NCBI GenBank assembly: GCA_903824665.1
Contig: CAIJXT010000030.1
Location: forward strand, 1 to 64,000
Source of the DNA: an uncultured Bacteroidota bacterium
GTDB taxonomy: Bacteria > Bacteroidota > Bacteroidia > Chitinophagales > Chitinophagaceae
DNA length: 64,000 nt
Direction: 5' to 3'
Part shown: positions 18,824-27,668 of the stretch, piece after piece
How the letters are laid out: each line of letters begins with the position of its first letter
How positions within the stretch are numbered: the first letter of the stretch is position 1
Program-made: the position numbers and the translations under genes
Notes under the pieces: generated by a model
Databases searched by the model: none
What the model was told of the DNA's origin: nothing
What the model saw: the letters and a program-made list of their open reading frames with translations, nothing else

Positions 18824-19831
18824 CTAGCTGAATAGTCTCAGTTTTGCCAGTCGTTCACATTCCTTCACGATAATGCCCTCCAGCGCTTTCTGCCTGCCAT
18901 CCTTATTCCGGTACACAAGCCTGTGTTCCAGTACCGCCCTTGTTATATCTCGTACATCGTCTTCTATCACAAATGTCCTGCCCTTAACAAGTGCATAGGC
19001 ACGCAGGCACTTGAGGAACGCAATACCTGCACGGGTAGAGGCACCAAGCGAAATGTCGGGATGGGTACGGGTTTGCCGCACAATGTTGCTCACAGCGCGT
19101 ACTATTTCTTCGTGTACAAACACGCTGCCAGCCTGTGCCTGCAGTTCCAGTATGTCCTGCATAGACAATACCTGTTGTAGTTCCACCAGATTACGGGCTA
19201 TATCGAGGTATTCTCTGTAGATGTTCATTTCCGTTTCCTCATCCACATACCCGAAAAAGATCTTCATATAGAAACGGTCAAGCTGCGCTGCAGGCAACGG
19301 ATACGTTCCTTCCATTTCTATAGGGTTCTGGGTGGCTATTGTAAAGAACATTTGTTCCAGTTTCAGCGTAGTATCGCCAGGTGTAACCTGATGCTCCGCC
19401 ATTGCTTCCAGCAAGGCACTTTGTACCTTTGGAGACGCACGGTTGATCTCATCTGCAAGCAGGACGTTGCAGAATAGCGGACCCTTCTTAAATACAAATT
19501 CTTTATTTCGGTCGTCGAAAATATGAGACCCGATCAGATCCATAGGCAGCAGGTCGGGCGTAAATTGTATACGCTTGAAGAGTACATGATCCTCTCCGGT
19601 TCCTCCGGTTATGCATTGCGCCAGTGTGCGTGCAAGTACTGTTTTTCCGGTTCCGGGATTGTCTTCCATCAGTATATGCCCACCCGCCAGAAGGCAGGTT
19701 GCCACCAGCTCTATTTGACCACGTTTGCCCCGAATAACTTTCTCTACCTGGTTTACCAGCAGCCCTATTGCCTGCGTTGCATCCAGTCGCGATTCCTGTG
19801 GCACAGGAGTTTCCGATACAGCATCTGTCAT
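18824..19831 (-). CDS. MoxR-family AAA+ ATPase
   Basis: The 335-residue protein matches the MoxR family of chaperone-like AAA+ ATPases. Walker A is EDNPGTGKTVLA, Walker B and the following segment are VLLADEINRASPKVQSALLEA, and sensor-1 is TIATQNPIEMEGTYPLPAAQ. The C-terminal lid has SLGASTRAGIAFLKCLRAYA. MoxR proteins usually sit beside DUF58 and von Willebrand A genes and help mature metalloenzymes or envelope complexes. None of those partners is adjacent; the next gene is the exported helical-repeat protein. Upstream lies a 221-nt gap without a recognisable gene. Confidence 0.93.
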   Translation of the reverse strand: MTDAVSETPVPQESRLDATQAIGLLVNQVEKVIRGKRGQIELVATCLLAGGHILMEDNPGTGKTVLARTLAQCITGGTGEDHVLFKRIQFTPDLLPMDLIGSHIFDDRNKEFVFKKGPLFCNVLLADEINRASPKVQSALLEAMAEHQVTPGDTTLKLEQMFFTIATQNPIEMEGTYPLPAAQLDRFYMKIFFGYVDEETEMNIYREYLDIARNLVELQQVLSMQDILELQAQAGSVFVHEEIVRAVSNIVRQTRTHPDISLGASTRAGIAFLKCLRAYALVKGRTFVIEDDVRDITRAVLEHRLVYRNKDGRQKALEGIIVKECERLAKLRLFS

Positions 19832-20052
19832 GTGTATAATTCTTTATACAATTTTACGCCTTAATACTTTAGTAAAACAATGACAGCTTGTAATTTTTTG
19901 TGAAAAACATCAGGTGCACCATACAAGAAGCGGGTAGCTACCGCATAGCGTCCGGCTTTTCGCCGCAGGAACCAGATTTTTGGCCTGGCAGGTGGGCATA
20001 ACAAGGCCAGCCGCTGCGACAGCAGGGCTGTAGGTTGGGCGCCTGGCAGCTA

Positions 20053-20355
20053 TTATTTTCTTACTTTCTCAATGGTGATCCAGCCTTCGTTAGCGTGGTA
20101 CAACTTGCATATGTAGCCCTGTACTGCCGTTCCGTTACACTCTTCGATCTGCTTAAATCTGGCATAGACCGTAGCGCCGTTGGGGTAGAGTTGAATTTGC
20201 TCCGGATTGCACACATGATAGTCTTTGTTTTCAAATCTCAGATATGACCCCGTACAGTCGCGAACAATGACAGACGATTTGTAAGGCTCTTTTTTGCAAA
20301 ATGCCAGTAGCAGCGTGGATAGTGTCAGCAGCATCAGCAGGCGTGTCTTTCTCAT
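20053..20355 (-). CDS. Small lipoprotein, unknown function
   Basis: A 100-residue protein with a lipoprotein signal peptide (MRKTRLLMLLTLSTLLLAFC; lipobox LAFC then KKEPYK). The mature part of about 80 residues has four further cysteines (RDCTGSY, YHVCNPEQ, EECNGTA, YICKLY), which could form two disulfides in the periplasm. No family recognised. The gene stands alone on the minus strand between the MoxR gene and another small exported protein. Confidence 0.6.
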   Translation of the reverse strand: MRKTRLLMLLTLSTLLLAFCKKEPYKSSVIVRDCTGSYLRFENKDYHVCNPEQIQLYPNGATVYARFKQIEECNGTAVQGYICKLYHANEGWITIEKVRK

Positions 20356-20568
20356 TTTATAGGTTTTTGATCCCGGAATTCAGTTGCGTAGGTATTGCAC
20401 CGCTGCTCTGCCCCGGAGAAGATGAACAGTACATCAAAGTAAAGGAGAAATGGTGGTGTGGGAATTATTGTTATATGAATTCACCACAAAAATCACCCAG
20501 ATAGGCTCAGCCAAAAGCAGAAGCGTTTCGGATGGTTTTATTTTCGAAGATGCCAATCCAGATGCTGA

Positions 20569-20601
20569 AACGCCCATATACCGGTGAGGCACATGGGCGT
20601 T
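20569..20601 (-). terminator. Hairpin downstream of the 185-residue exported protein gene
   Basis: AACGCCCAT and ATGGGCGTT form a 9-bp stem with a 15-nt loop, about 30 nt after the stop of the minus-strand gene that ends at 20633. Only a short T run follows on the minus strand, so the terminator call is moderate. Confidence 0.4.
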
Positions 20602-20632
20602 GTTTGAATTTTGTTTTTTTTCGTGAGGCGAT

Positions 20633-21190
20633 TTATTTTTTCAGGCCTTCCTCCAGCACAAAAGACTGGAAAAATTTGTCTATCGCGGGATTATTGTCCT
20701 TCTTGGTTTCGCATCCTACCTCAAGAATGTATCCCCTGTTCTTCACCAGAAATATTTGCAGATGCATTATACCTTCGCCTTCCATAAAACTCACAACGGC
20801 ATGGCGTCCGGGATAGTTTTTGTAAGTAACCTTTTTCTCAGACAGTACAGTGCCCTTCATATTCTTTGCTGCACCGTTTATAGAATTTTCAAAGAAAGCA
20901 TCAATGATTTCGTCTTTGAAATCCGAATGGATAAGAGTGTCGGGATAGTCGGCATATATGATGCCGTAAACAGCATTGTCGTCTTTGAATTTTCCCACTT
21001 CATACATCATCACCTTTAGTTGCATAGCACCTATTTCTGTCTCCACACTCTGTTCAGATTCGGTTGGCTTATTCGGAAACAATATGCTGTACCTGCCTTC
21101 TTTGCTCTGGATCTTTACCCACTCAGCCGGGGCGAAGCTGCAGAACAGTATGATAATGAGTAATGATGGGTAGAAAAGTAGTTTTTTCAT
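20633..21190 (-). CDS. Exported protein of unknown function
   Basis: The 185-residue protein starts with a signal peptide (MKKLLFYPSLLIIILFCSF, then APAEW). The mature part begins VKIQSKEGRYSILFPNKPTE, a pattern I associate with small PsbP/Mog1-like or TPM-unrelated exported proteins in Bacteroidota that end FFQSFVLEEG, but I cannot assign a function. I chose the ATG at 21190 because it opens the signal peptide; a longer frame to 21271 adds 27 residues without support. A one-mismatch -7 box (TACCTTTA) is about 40 nt upstream. Confidence 0.65.
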   Translation of the reverse strand: MKKLLFYPSLLIIILFCSFAPAEWVKIQSKEGRYSILFPNKPTESEQSVETEIGAMQLKVMMYEVGKFKDDNAVYGIIYADYPDTLIHSDFKDEIIDAFFENSINGAAKNMKGTVLSEKKVTYKNYPGRHAVVSFMEGEGIMHLQIFLVKNRGYILEVGCETKKDNNPAIDKFFQSFVLEEGLKK

Positions 21191-21308
21191 AAGTTTTGGT
21201 GTTTTCGTGCTTTTTTCTGAAAAACAAGGGTAAAGGTAGGGAGCTTGTTTCAAATTATTGTACAGCGGCAACTTTGTTGCAAAAAGATACCTTGCTGTAT
21301 GTTTGAAA

Positions 21309-21340
21309 TAACAAACCGCCCTGATCGGAGCGGTTTGTTA
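21309..21340 (-). terminator. Hairpin downstream of trigger factor gene
   Basis: TAACAAACCGC pairs with GCGGTTTGTTA across a 10-nt loop, 19 nt after the tig stop on the minus strand. The T-rich tail is broken, so this is a probable but weak intrinsic terminator. Confidence 0.5.
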
Positions 21341-21358
21341 CAAATTATTCTGTATTCA

Positions 21359-22750
21359 TTAATGATCGTGATGATGGTGGTGTGCAGCATGTGCGTCGCC
21401 CAGCTTGAAGAAAGCTTCTTCTTCTATTTCCTGCTCGTCTGTAGCAAACTGAGTTTCCAGGAACGAGAACAAACGGCCAAAAAGCAGTCGGCGGTAGGTT
21501 TCGTCCATCATTTTTTCATCCTTCGATATTTTGGCCATATAGCCGTCCATCCATGGAGTGTCTGCTTCTTCATCTGCTCCCATACCGAAGTACTGCAACA
21601 CGCGTGTTTTGATATCTGTTAGGACCTCATCGCGCGTCACATTAATACCGTTTTCGCCCATTATCTGGTCCGATATAAGCTGCCAGCGGAGCTGATGATC
21701 AAATCCGCCGAATTCCTGCTCTACCTCTTCTGCAGATTTTAATTTTTCGCCACCCTCACGCAACCAGCGTTTCAGGAATTGTACCGGCAGTACGATAGGT
21801 GTTTTGTGCACCAGCAACTCAAACATTTCATTCTGCAGACGCTCACTTGCTATCCGTGCAAATTCCATATTCAGCTCTTCACGTACTTTCTCCCTGAATG
21901 TTTCTTCAGACGTTATTTCCTTGCCCGGAAACACTTTTTCAAACAGCTCTATACCCATTTCGGCAGGTATCAGATGCCCTACTTTAGTGATCGTAAGTTT
22001 GTAATAATTCCCGGCTGCCTCAGCGCCTGCTTTCAGTGGATCCTTCAGGTATCCGGCCAGTTCTTCTTCTGTGCAAATGTCTGATGGGCGGATGATCAGC
22101 GTATCCTCAGGTTTGCGGCCCATAACCAGCTCCTGCAGTTTTGCAGGCATTTTGGCTACTACTTCTGTGTCTTCTATTTTGTCAACACCCTCGGTAACAA
22201 CACCTTCTGCGTCACAGGCTTCATAGGTGCTGTATATGATGTTTTCTTTGTCTGTTACTTCTGTCTGGGCATCAACTTTTCCTTCGCGACGTTTTATGCG
22301 CTCCATCTCATCGTCCATCATTTTGTCGCTCACAGCGATCTTATAACGGGTGAGGCGCGAATTTTTGATCACGGTAGCAGGATCAATTTCCGGTTTCAAG
22401 CCTATTTCGAATGCGAAATCAACGTCCGAAGGATTATTCATGTTCAACGCATAATCCTGAGTCGGAGGCAAAATCATCGGCTGTGCAAAAATGGAAACCT
22501 TTTCCTGCTTCAGGTAGTCTTCCAGTTGTTTGCCTGCCACTCGTATCACTTCTTCGTTAAACAGCGTTTGTCCGTACATTTTACGCAACATGCCAGCTGG
22601 TACCATACCTTTCCTGAATCCCGGAACATTGGCGTTTTTGGCCTGTTGTTTCAATGTTTTTTCAAATCCCGGCATGTAGTCCTCTTTTACGAGTTTTACC
22701 GTTATTTTATCATGCAACGTACCTATGTTTTCGCGCGTTACAGTAGCCAT
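21359..22750 (-). CDS. tig: Trigger factor (ribosome-associated chaperone, peptidyl-prolyl isomerase)
   Basis: The 463-residue protein has the ribosome-binding N-terminal domain with the signature NVPGFRKGMVPAGMLRKMYG (canonical GFRxGxxP). A diverged middle domain and the long helical C-terminal arms follow (SERLQNEMFELLVHKTPIVL). The middle PPIase domain is poorly conserved, as is usual for Bacteroidota. The last residues read AHAAHHHHHDH, a natural histidine tail that could bind metal ions. The gene is alone on the minus strand, with a -7 box 76 nt upstream and a hairpin downstream. Confidence 0.93.
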   Translation of the reverse strand: MATVTRENIGTLHDKITVKLVKEDYMPGFEKTLKQQAKNANVPGFRKGMVPAGMLRKMYGQTLFNEEVIRVAGKQLEDYLKQEKVSIFAQPMILPPTQDYALNMNNPSDVDFAFEIGLKPEIDPATVIKNSRLTRYKIAVSDKMMDDEMERIKRREGKVDAQTEVTDKENIIYSTYEACDAEGVVTEGVDKIEDTEVVAKMPAKLQELVMGRKPEDTLIIRPSDICTEEELAGYLKDPLKAGAEAAGNYYKLTITKVGHLIPAEMGIELFEKVFPGKEITSEETFREKVREELNMEFARIASERLQNEMFELLVHKTPIVLPVQFLKRWLREGGEKLKSAEEVEQEFGGFDHQLRWQLISDQIMGENGINVTRDEVLTDIKTRVLQYFGMGADEEADTPWMDGYMAKISKDEKMMDETYRRLLFGRLFSFLETQFATDEQEIEEEAFFKLGDAHAAHHHHHDH

Positions 22751-22826
22751 AATTGTTCGATATTAAAGAGTTAAAAAAATCAATGAGAATAGGGTGTTGT
22801 ACCCCTATGTCCTGTTAAAAAGTGTG

Positions 22827-22834
22827 CAAAGATA
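22827..22834 (-). promoter_or_regulatory. Bacteroidota -7 box (TATCTTTG) for tig
   Basis: Exact TAnnTTTG match on the minus strand, 76 nt before the trigger factor ATG. No TTG at the expected distance. Confidence 0.45.
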
Positions 22835-23010
22835 GGAAATTCAGGATGGGGATTAACAGTTTAATAATATTTTATATTTTCCGCCTGATCCTGTGCTCCG
22901 GGAAGTTAAAGTTGATTTACGCGACAAATTTGATGGCGTGGTTTTTGCCTACTGTCGCCGGAAGTGTTAGGCTCGGATAATAAAAGTAATTTCGCACCCA
23001 TTGAAATAAC

Positions 23011-23601
23011 ATGCTAACAGCACCTTTCACAGAAATTTATCAGTCAGACGAGGTTTTTGACCACCAGTACCCGATATATGTCAGTGCTTTGTCCGAAATA
23101 CATTGGACTCCACTAAAAGTGATCGAAACCGCTGCATGTTTTCTAGCGCCTGACCAATCTGCAAATGTTATTGACATAGGGGCCGGCGTGGGTAAGTTTT
23201 GTATTGGCGCTGCGCATTTCGCTCCCGGCCGTTTTACAGGAATAGAGCAGCGACTCAACTTTGTAAGGGTCGGTAACAAGCTGATCAAAAAGCTGGGAGC
23301 CAACAGGGCGACTCTCATTCATGGAAATTTTATGGATATTGACTTTGCACAGTATAATGGTGTTTATTTTTTCAATTCTTTTCACGAAAACATCGTCTTA
23401 TCCGATTCCCTGGACGAAAAAATTGATCGCTCTCCTGAACTCTACGAACTCTACAATGCATACCTGCTTGCCCAATTGGTTGCTATGCCTGCTGGTACTC
23501 GCCTCGCTACCTACTGGCTCTCTGTCACAGAGATCCCTGGCTGCTACAAGCTGATCAGCTCACATTTTGATGACCTGCTGAAGTTGTGGGTAAAAGAATA
23601 G
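23011..23601 (+). CDS. SAM-dependent methyltransferase, class I
   Basis: The 196-residue protein has the Rossmann motif I VIDIGAGVGKFCIGAAH at about residues 52-68, motif II with an acidic residue (FTGIEQR), and the sequence FNSFHENI in place of motif IV. The rest is compact. The substrate is unknown. It may be related to the methyltransferases annotated in Bacteroidota as class I SAM-dependent. The gene is isolated, preceded by a one-mismatch -7 box (TAATTTCG, 22987-22994), and converges with the T9SS cargo gene. Confidence 0.8.
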   Translation: MLTAPFTEIYQSDEVFDHQYPIYVSALSEIHWTPLKVIETAACFLAPDQSANVIDIGAGVGKFCIGAAHFAPGRFTGIEQRLNFVRVGNKLIKKLGANRATLIHGNFMDIDFAQYNGVYFFNSFHENIVLSDSLDEKIDRSPELYELYNAYLLAQLVAMPAGTRLATYWLSVTEIPGCYKLISSHFDDLLKLWVKE

Positions 23602-23653
23602 CAATAAAGTAGCTGCCTGCCGCGTTGCTGTCATCTCCGGCGTGCTATACAGT

Positions 23654-24355
23654 CTATTCACTCTTCACAAACCTCCTCACCAGCCCGCTTACCCGCTCCC
23701 GTACAAAATAAACACCCGCGGGCAGGTCGCTTATGTCAACTGGTTTTTGCAATTGGTTGGATGGTACAGTGCGTAATAGCACTCCGGTAGCCGCGTACAG
23801 ATCTACTGGCGAACGAGCGCCGGTAGCCGTAAAAGATATCGCCTTATGTGCTGGGTTTGGATACAACGAAAATGAACTACCTGCAGCTGTCGAATAGGGT
23901 AGGCCGGTTCCCCCGGCAGGTTTCAGGTTTATAGAAAGGGTATCTGAAAACACACATGAATCTATTGTCAAAGGCAGAAAGTTGGTAACGTAGAGATTGA
24001 ATTTCACCACAAAGTTGTCCGGTACTGCCGCAGAAACATCGTACAGAATATGGGCAGAAGCGGTATCGCCATTATTCCAGGAAGATGCAAAGACAACCCA
24101 TCCCAGAGAACTGAGCGTCATACCGGCTGGCAGCGGCGACACATTAATCAATTTTGCCTGAGGATACGCAAAATTAGTACCTGTGCTGTTTACCAGCGGA
24201 ATAACGATCGCAGAGTCTGCAGAAGAAATAACTGCATCTGTAAACCGGATGCCAGAACTAACATAGGCAATGGACATCGTATCACAAAGTACTGTTTGGG
24301 AATGAGCGGCGCCACTACACATAAAAACAATAAAGAGTAAATTGAATAGTTTCAT
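23654..24355 (-). CDS. T9SS cargo protein with C-terminal sorting domain
   Basis: The 233-residue protein has a signal peptide (MKLFNLLFIVFMCSGAAHSQ), a beta-rich domain of about 135 residues, and a type A T9SS sorting domain of about 75 residues. The domain has SFSLYPNPAHKAISF near its start and DLPAGVYFVRERVSGLVRRFVK at the end. The family tag means it is secreted through T9SS and anchored to or released from the surface. The passenger domain is not recognised; two cysteines (VLCDT, DSCVF) might form a disulfide. Confidence 0.85.
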   Translation of the reverse strand: MKLFNLLFIVFMCSGAAHSQTVLCDTMSIAYVSSGIRFTDAVISSADSAIVIPLVNSTGTNFAYPQAKLINVSPLPAGMTLSSLGWVVFASSWNNGDTASAHILYDVSAAVPDNFVVKFNLYVTNFLPLTIDSCVFSDTLSINLKPAGGTGLPYSTAAGSSFSLYPNPAHKAISFTATGARSPVDLYAATGVLLRTVPSNQLQKPVDISDLPAGVYFVRERVSGLVRRFVKSE

Positions 24356-24440
24356 ATGGCATCTATTTTAGGACCTGCTGACATTTACTGAAATTACGAA
24401 ATTTTGGCCGACAGAATAGCGGCTAGCACTATTGTAGTAT

Positions 24441-24448
24441 TAGTTTTG
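24441..24448 (+). promoter_or_regulatory. Bacteroidota -7 box (TAGTTTTG) for the helicase gene
   Basis: Exact TAnnTTTG match 51 nt upstream of the ATG at 24500. The alternative TTG start at 24404 is upstream of this box, which supports 24500 as the start. Confidence 0.5.
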
Positions 24449-24499
24449 TTGTACAAAAATCATTCCGTTTCCTATACATCTGCTAACTTCATCATAGCT

Positions 24500-27400
24500 A
24501 TGAATGACAAATCGAACATCAAAGAAGATCTATTTCTGCAACGGTACAATAAGCTCAATGACAGGCAGAAGGACGCTGTAGACACTATTTATGGTGCTGT
24601 GATGGTTATTGCCGGTCCCGGCACAGGCAAGACAGAAGTGCTGGCAATGCGCATTGCCAACCTCATGCGTAGTGAGGCACAGGTGCAACCTCAGGAAATA
24701 TTGTGCCTTACCTATACCGATGAAGCAGCCAATTCTATGCGCCGCAGATTGGTACAGATTGCGGGTATTGCAGCTCACAAGGTCAATATCTTCACCTTTC
24801 ATGGGTTTTGTAATATGGTGATACAAAACAACGCAGAGTATTTCAGCAAGCGGGAGCTGGTGCCACTCGACGATCTGGACCGTGCAGAGATGATTCAGGA
24901 CATACTCGAAAACCTGCCGCAAGGCCACCTGATGCGCAGGCTCAGCGGAGATATTTATTCAGATACCAAAAGACTGATCTCCCTGTTCGATATGATGAAG
25001 AAGGAGCACCTGACATCAGACGCAATTTCCTCAGCCATCGACGAATACCTTGCCGGATTACCAGAACGGGAAGAATATGTTTATAAGATCAATGGTAAAA
25101 ATTTCAAAAAGGGAGACCTCAAACAGAGCCAGATTGACCAGGAAACAACACGAATGGAAGGTACCAGGGCTGCGGCACTTTTGTTTGATACTTACCAGCA
25201 GCGACTGAAAGAAGGAGGTCGCTATGATTTCAATGATATGATTTTGTGGGTGTTGGAGGCTTTTGCAAAACATCAATGGCTGCTGCAGAGCTACCAGGAA
25301 CGGTATCAGTACATCCTTGTTGATGAATTTCAAGATACCAACGGTGCCCAAAGCGAGCTGCTGACAAATCTTACGTCTTTCTGGGACAATCCCAATGTAT
25401 TTGTTGTGGGCGACGACGATCAGAGTATTTACGAGTTCCAGGGCGCAAGAATTCGCAACATCATTGATTTTTTCGAACGGCACAAAGAAGATATAAAAGT
25501 GATCGTGCTGCCTCACAATTACCGGTCGTCTCAGGCGGTAATAGACATGGCTATGGCCACAATTCAGAACAACAAACAGCGGCTGATCAATCAGCTGCAC
25601 GAATTGCAGCTCGACAAGAATATCGTTGCCGCAAACGAACGCTTTGCAGATGGAAACAACACTGTAAAGCCATTGGTTACTGTTTATCCCAATATCCTGC
25701 AGGAGGAGGCAGGCATCGTGATCCGGATAGAGCAGTTACAACAGCAGGGTGTACCACTGCGCGATATCGCGGTATTGTATGCACAGCACAAGCAGGCTGA
25801 AAATGTAGTGGCATTGCTGGAACGGAAGGGCATACCCTACAACCTGAAAAAAGATGTCGACATACTCAAACAGCCACTGACTATACAAATACTGAACGTG
25901 CTCCGCTACCTTGATGCAGAACGTAAAAAGACGTTTGATGGAGAGGCATTGCTGTTCGAGATCATGCATGCGCCGTACTTTGGTATCGATGCCAACGATA
26001 TAGCGCTGCTGGCCCTGTACATGCAGCAAAACAGGAAAGACAAAGGTCCGTTGCGTTGGCGGCTGGCACTGTCCAATCCGCTGATGATAGAAGTGCTGGG
26101 TCTTAAAACATCCAAAGCAATACACCGCCTTGGGAAATGCCTGGATGATTGGGAGCAGCAGCAGCTTGCGTTGCCGCTTCCGTTGCTCGTTGAAAAGATA
26201 GTACATGAGGGCGGCGTTGTGGCGCACTTGCTGCGTACTACAGACCATGTCTGGAATTTGCAGATACTACATTCCCTGTTTGATTTTGTAAAACTAACAC
26301 ATGCCAGAATGCCTCGCATGAGGTCTGCTGATCTCATCAGGATAGTAGAGCGGATGGAGCACCAGAACATTTCTCTGCCTTTGCAGCGCGTTGTTCAGAG
26401 CGAAAACGGGGTCAGTTTTTATACCGCCCATGGTGCCAAGGGTAATGAATTTGAGTACGTTTTCCTCATTGGTTGTACCAAGTCTTTCTGGGAGAAGAAG
26501 AAAGGAGGCTCCGGCGAATACAAAATGCCGGATACCATTACCGCTACGAAGGCTGATGAAGACAGTTCTTACAAGGAAGAAGTAGCGCGGCGGTTGTTTT
26601 ATGTTGCATTAACGCGTGCCAAAAAGCACCTGCATATTTCTTATGCACTCAATGATAATGCTGGCAAGGGTATTGAGCCATCAGTGTTTGTAGACGAGGT
26701 AAGCAGCCCGGAAGATCAGGAGATTGTCAGGGTAGCCCCCGATCATATAGCCACGCATATGCAGTGGGCAATGCAGCCTGTGTCTGACGTGCGGATAAAA
26801 ATGGCCAATGCAGAGTGGATAGAAAGGTTGCTGCAGCAGTTTGCAATGAGTGCAACGCAGCTCAATAAATTTTTACGTTGTCCGCTTACGTTTTATTACG
26901 AGACATTGCTCAGGGTGCCTATGCAGCAGAGCGATGCGCTTGCCTTTGGTATCGCTGTACACTATGCATTGGAGCGTATGTACCTCGATATGAAACTCAA
27001 TAAGAACGAGTTCCCTCCGAGAGAGCAGGTGCTTGCCGCATTCAAATCTGAAATGTACCGTGCCTCCTCTGCTTTCACCGATACGCAGTTTGAGCGCAGA
27101 ATGGAACAGGGCAATACCATTCTGGCGGAGTATTATGATCATTATGTTGGTTCGTTACACAAGAATGTAGAAATAGAGTTTAAAGTACCCCGGTATTTAC
27201 TAGATGGGGTGCCTGTTACTGGAAAGATAGACAAGCTGGAGATGCATGGCGACACCTGTATAGTGGTTGACTACAAGACAGGAGATCCTGATAGATCAGC
27301 TAAAGCAAATTATCTGGCACCACCCAGTGAAAAAGAGCCTAAGGGCGGCGACTACTGGCGGCAGATGGTGTTTTACAAACTGCTGATCGAAAATTACGAA

Positions 27401-27658
27401 GAACGCAATTGGCGCGTAAGCAAGGGTTTGTTCGACTATGTACAGAAAGCTAAGTCCGGCCAGTACAGGCAGTTTAGCATACCGGTCTTTCCGGCAGACG
27501 AGGCAGTTGTACGCACCCAGTTGAAGGACGCGTATACCAGTATCATGAACCATGAATTCGATCGCGGTTGTGGCGAAGAAAGCTGCCATTGGTGCAATTT
27601 CGCCAGGCGCTACGAGCTCATTCGTCCGCAGGACGAGGCAGAGCTCGACGATGAATAA
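24500..27658 (+). CDS. UvrD/PcrA-type ATP-dependent helicase with PD-(D/E)XK nuclease domain
   Basis: The 1052-residue protein is a superfamily 1 3'-5' helicase. Motifs in order: Q motif LNDRQKDAVD, Walker A AGPGTGKTEVL, Walker B VDEFQDTN, GDDDQSIYEFQGA (motif III), NYRSSQAV (motif IV), FYTAHGAKGNEFEYVFLIG (motif V) and RRLFYVALTRAKKHL (motif VI). The last 250 residues hold a RecB/AddB-like nuclease with DALAFGIAVHYALERM and VVDYKTGDP. Four cysteines (FLRCP, then CGEESCHWC near the end) could hold a 4Fe-4S cluster as in AddB. The likely role is DNA repair or recombination. I chose ATG 24500 over the TTG at 24404. It is monocistronic. Confidence 0.9.
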   Translation: MNDKSNIKEDLFLQRYNKLNDRQKDAVDTIYGAVMVIAGPGTGKTEVLAMRIANLMRSEAQVQPQEILCLTYTDEAANSMRRRLVQIAGIAAHKVNIFTFHGFCNMVIQNNAEYFSKRELVPLDDLDRAEMIQDILENLPQGHLMRRLSGDIYSDTKRLISLFDMMKKEHLTSDAISSAIDEYLAGLPEREEYVYKINGKNFKKGDLKQSQIDQETTRMEGTRAAALLFDTYQQRLKEGGRYDFNDMILWVLEAFAKHQWLLQSYQERYQYILVDEFQDTNGAQSELLTNLTSFWDNPNVFVVGDDDQSIYEFQGARIRNIIDFFERHKEDIKVIVLPHNYRSSQAVIDMAMATIQNNKQRLINQLHELQLDKNIVAANERFADGNNTVKPLVTVYPNILQEEAGIVIRIEQLQQQGVPLRDIAVLYAQHKQAENVVALLERKGIPYNLKKDVDILKQPLTIQILNVLRYLDAERKKTFDGEALLFEIMHAPYFGIDANDIALLALYMQQNRKDKGPLRWRLALSNPLMIEVLGLKTSKAIHRLGKCLDDWEQQQLALPLPLLVEKIVHEGGVVAHLLRTTDHVWNLQILHSLFDFVKLTHARMPRMRSADLIRIVERMEHQNISLPLQRVVQSENGVSFYTAHGAKGNEFEYVFLIGCTKSFWEKKKGGSGEYKMPDTITATKADEDSSYKEEVARRLFYVALTRAKKHLHISYALNDNAGKGIEPSVFVDEVSSPEDQEIVRVAPDHIATHMQWAMQPVSDVRIKMANAEWIERLLQQFAMSATQLNKFLRCPLTFYYETLLRVPMQQSDALAFGIAVHYALERMYLDMKLNKNEFPPREQVLAAFKSEMYRASSAFTDTQFERRMEQGNTILAEYYDHYVGSLHKNVEIEFKVPRYLLDGVPVTGKIDKLEMHGDTCIVVDYKTGDPDRSAKANYLAPPSEKEPKGGDYWRQMVFYKLLIENYEERNWRVSKGLFDYVQKAKSGQYRQFSIPVFPADEAVVRTQLKDAYTSIMNHEFDRGCGEESCHWCNFARRYELIRPQDEAELDDE

Positions 27659-27668
27659 GGTAGCCGGT

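Noticed and set aside
19832..20052. Possible small RNA in the gap with GCGGGTAGCTACCGC-like symmetry
   Set aside because: The palindrome is short and there is no -7 box or terminator beside it.
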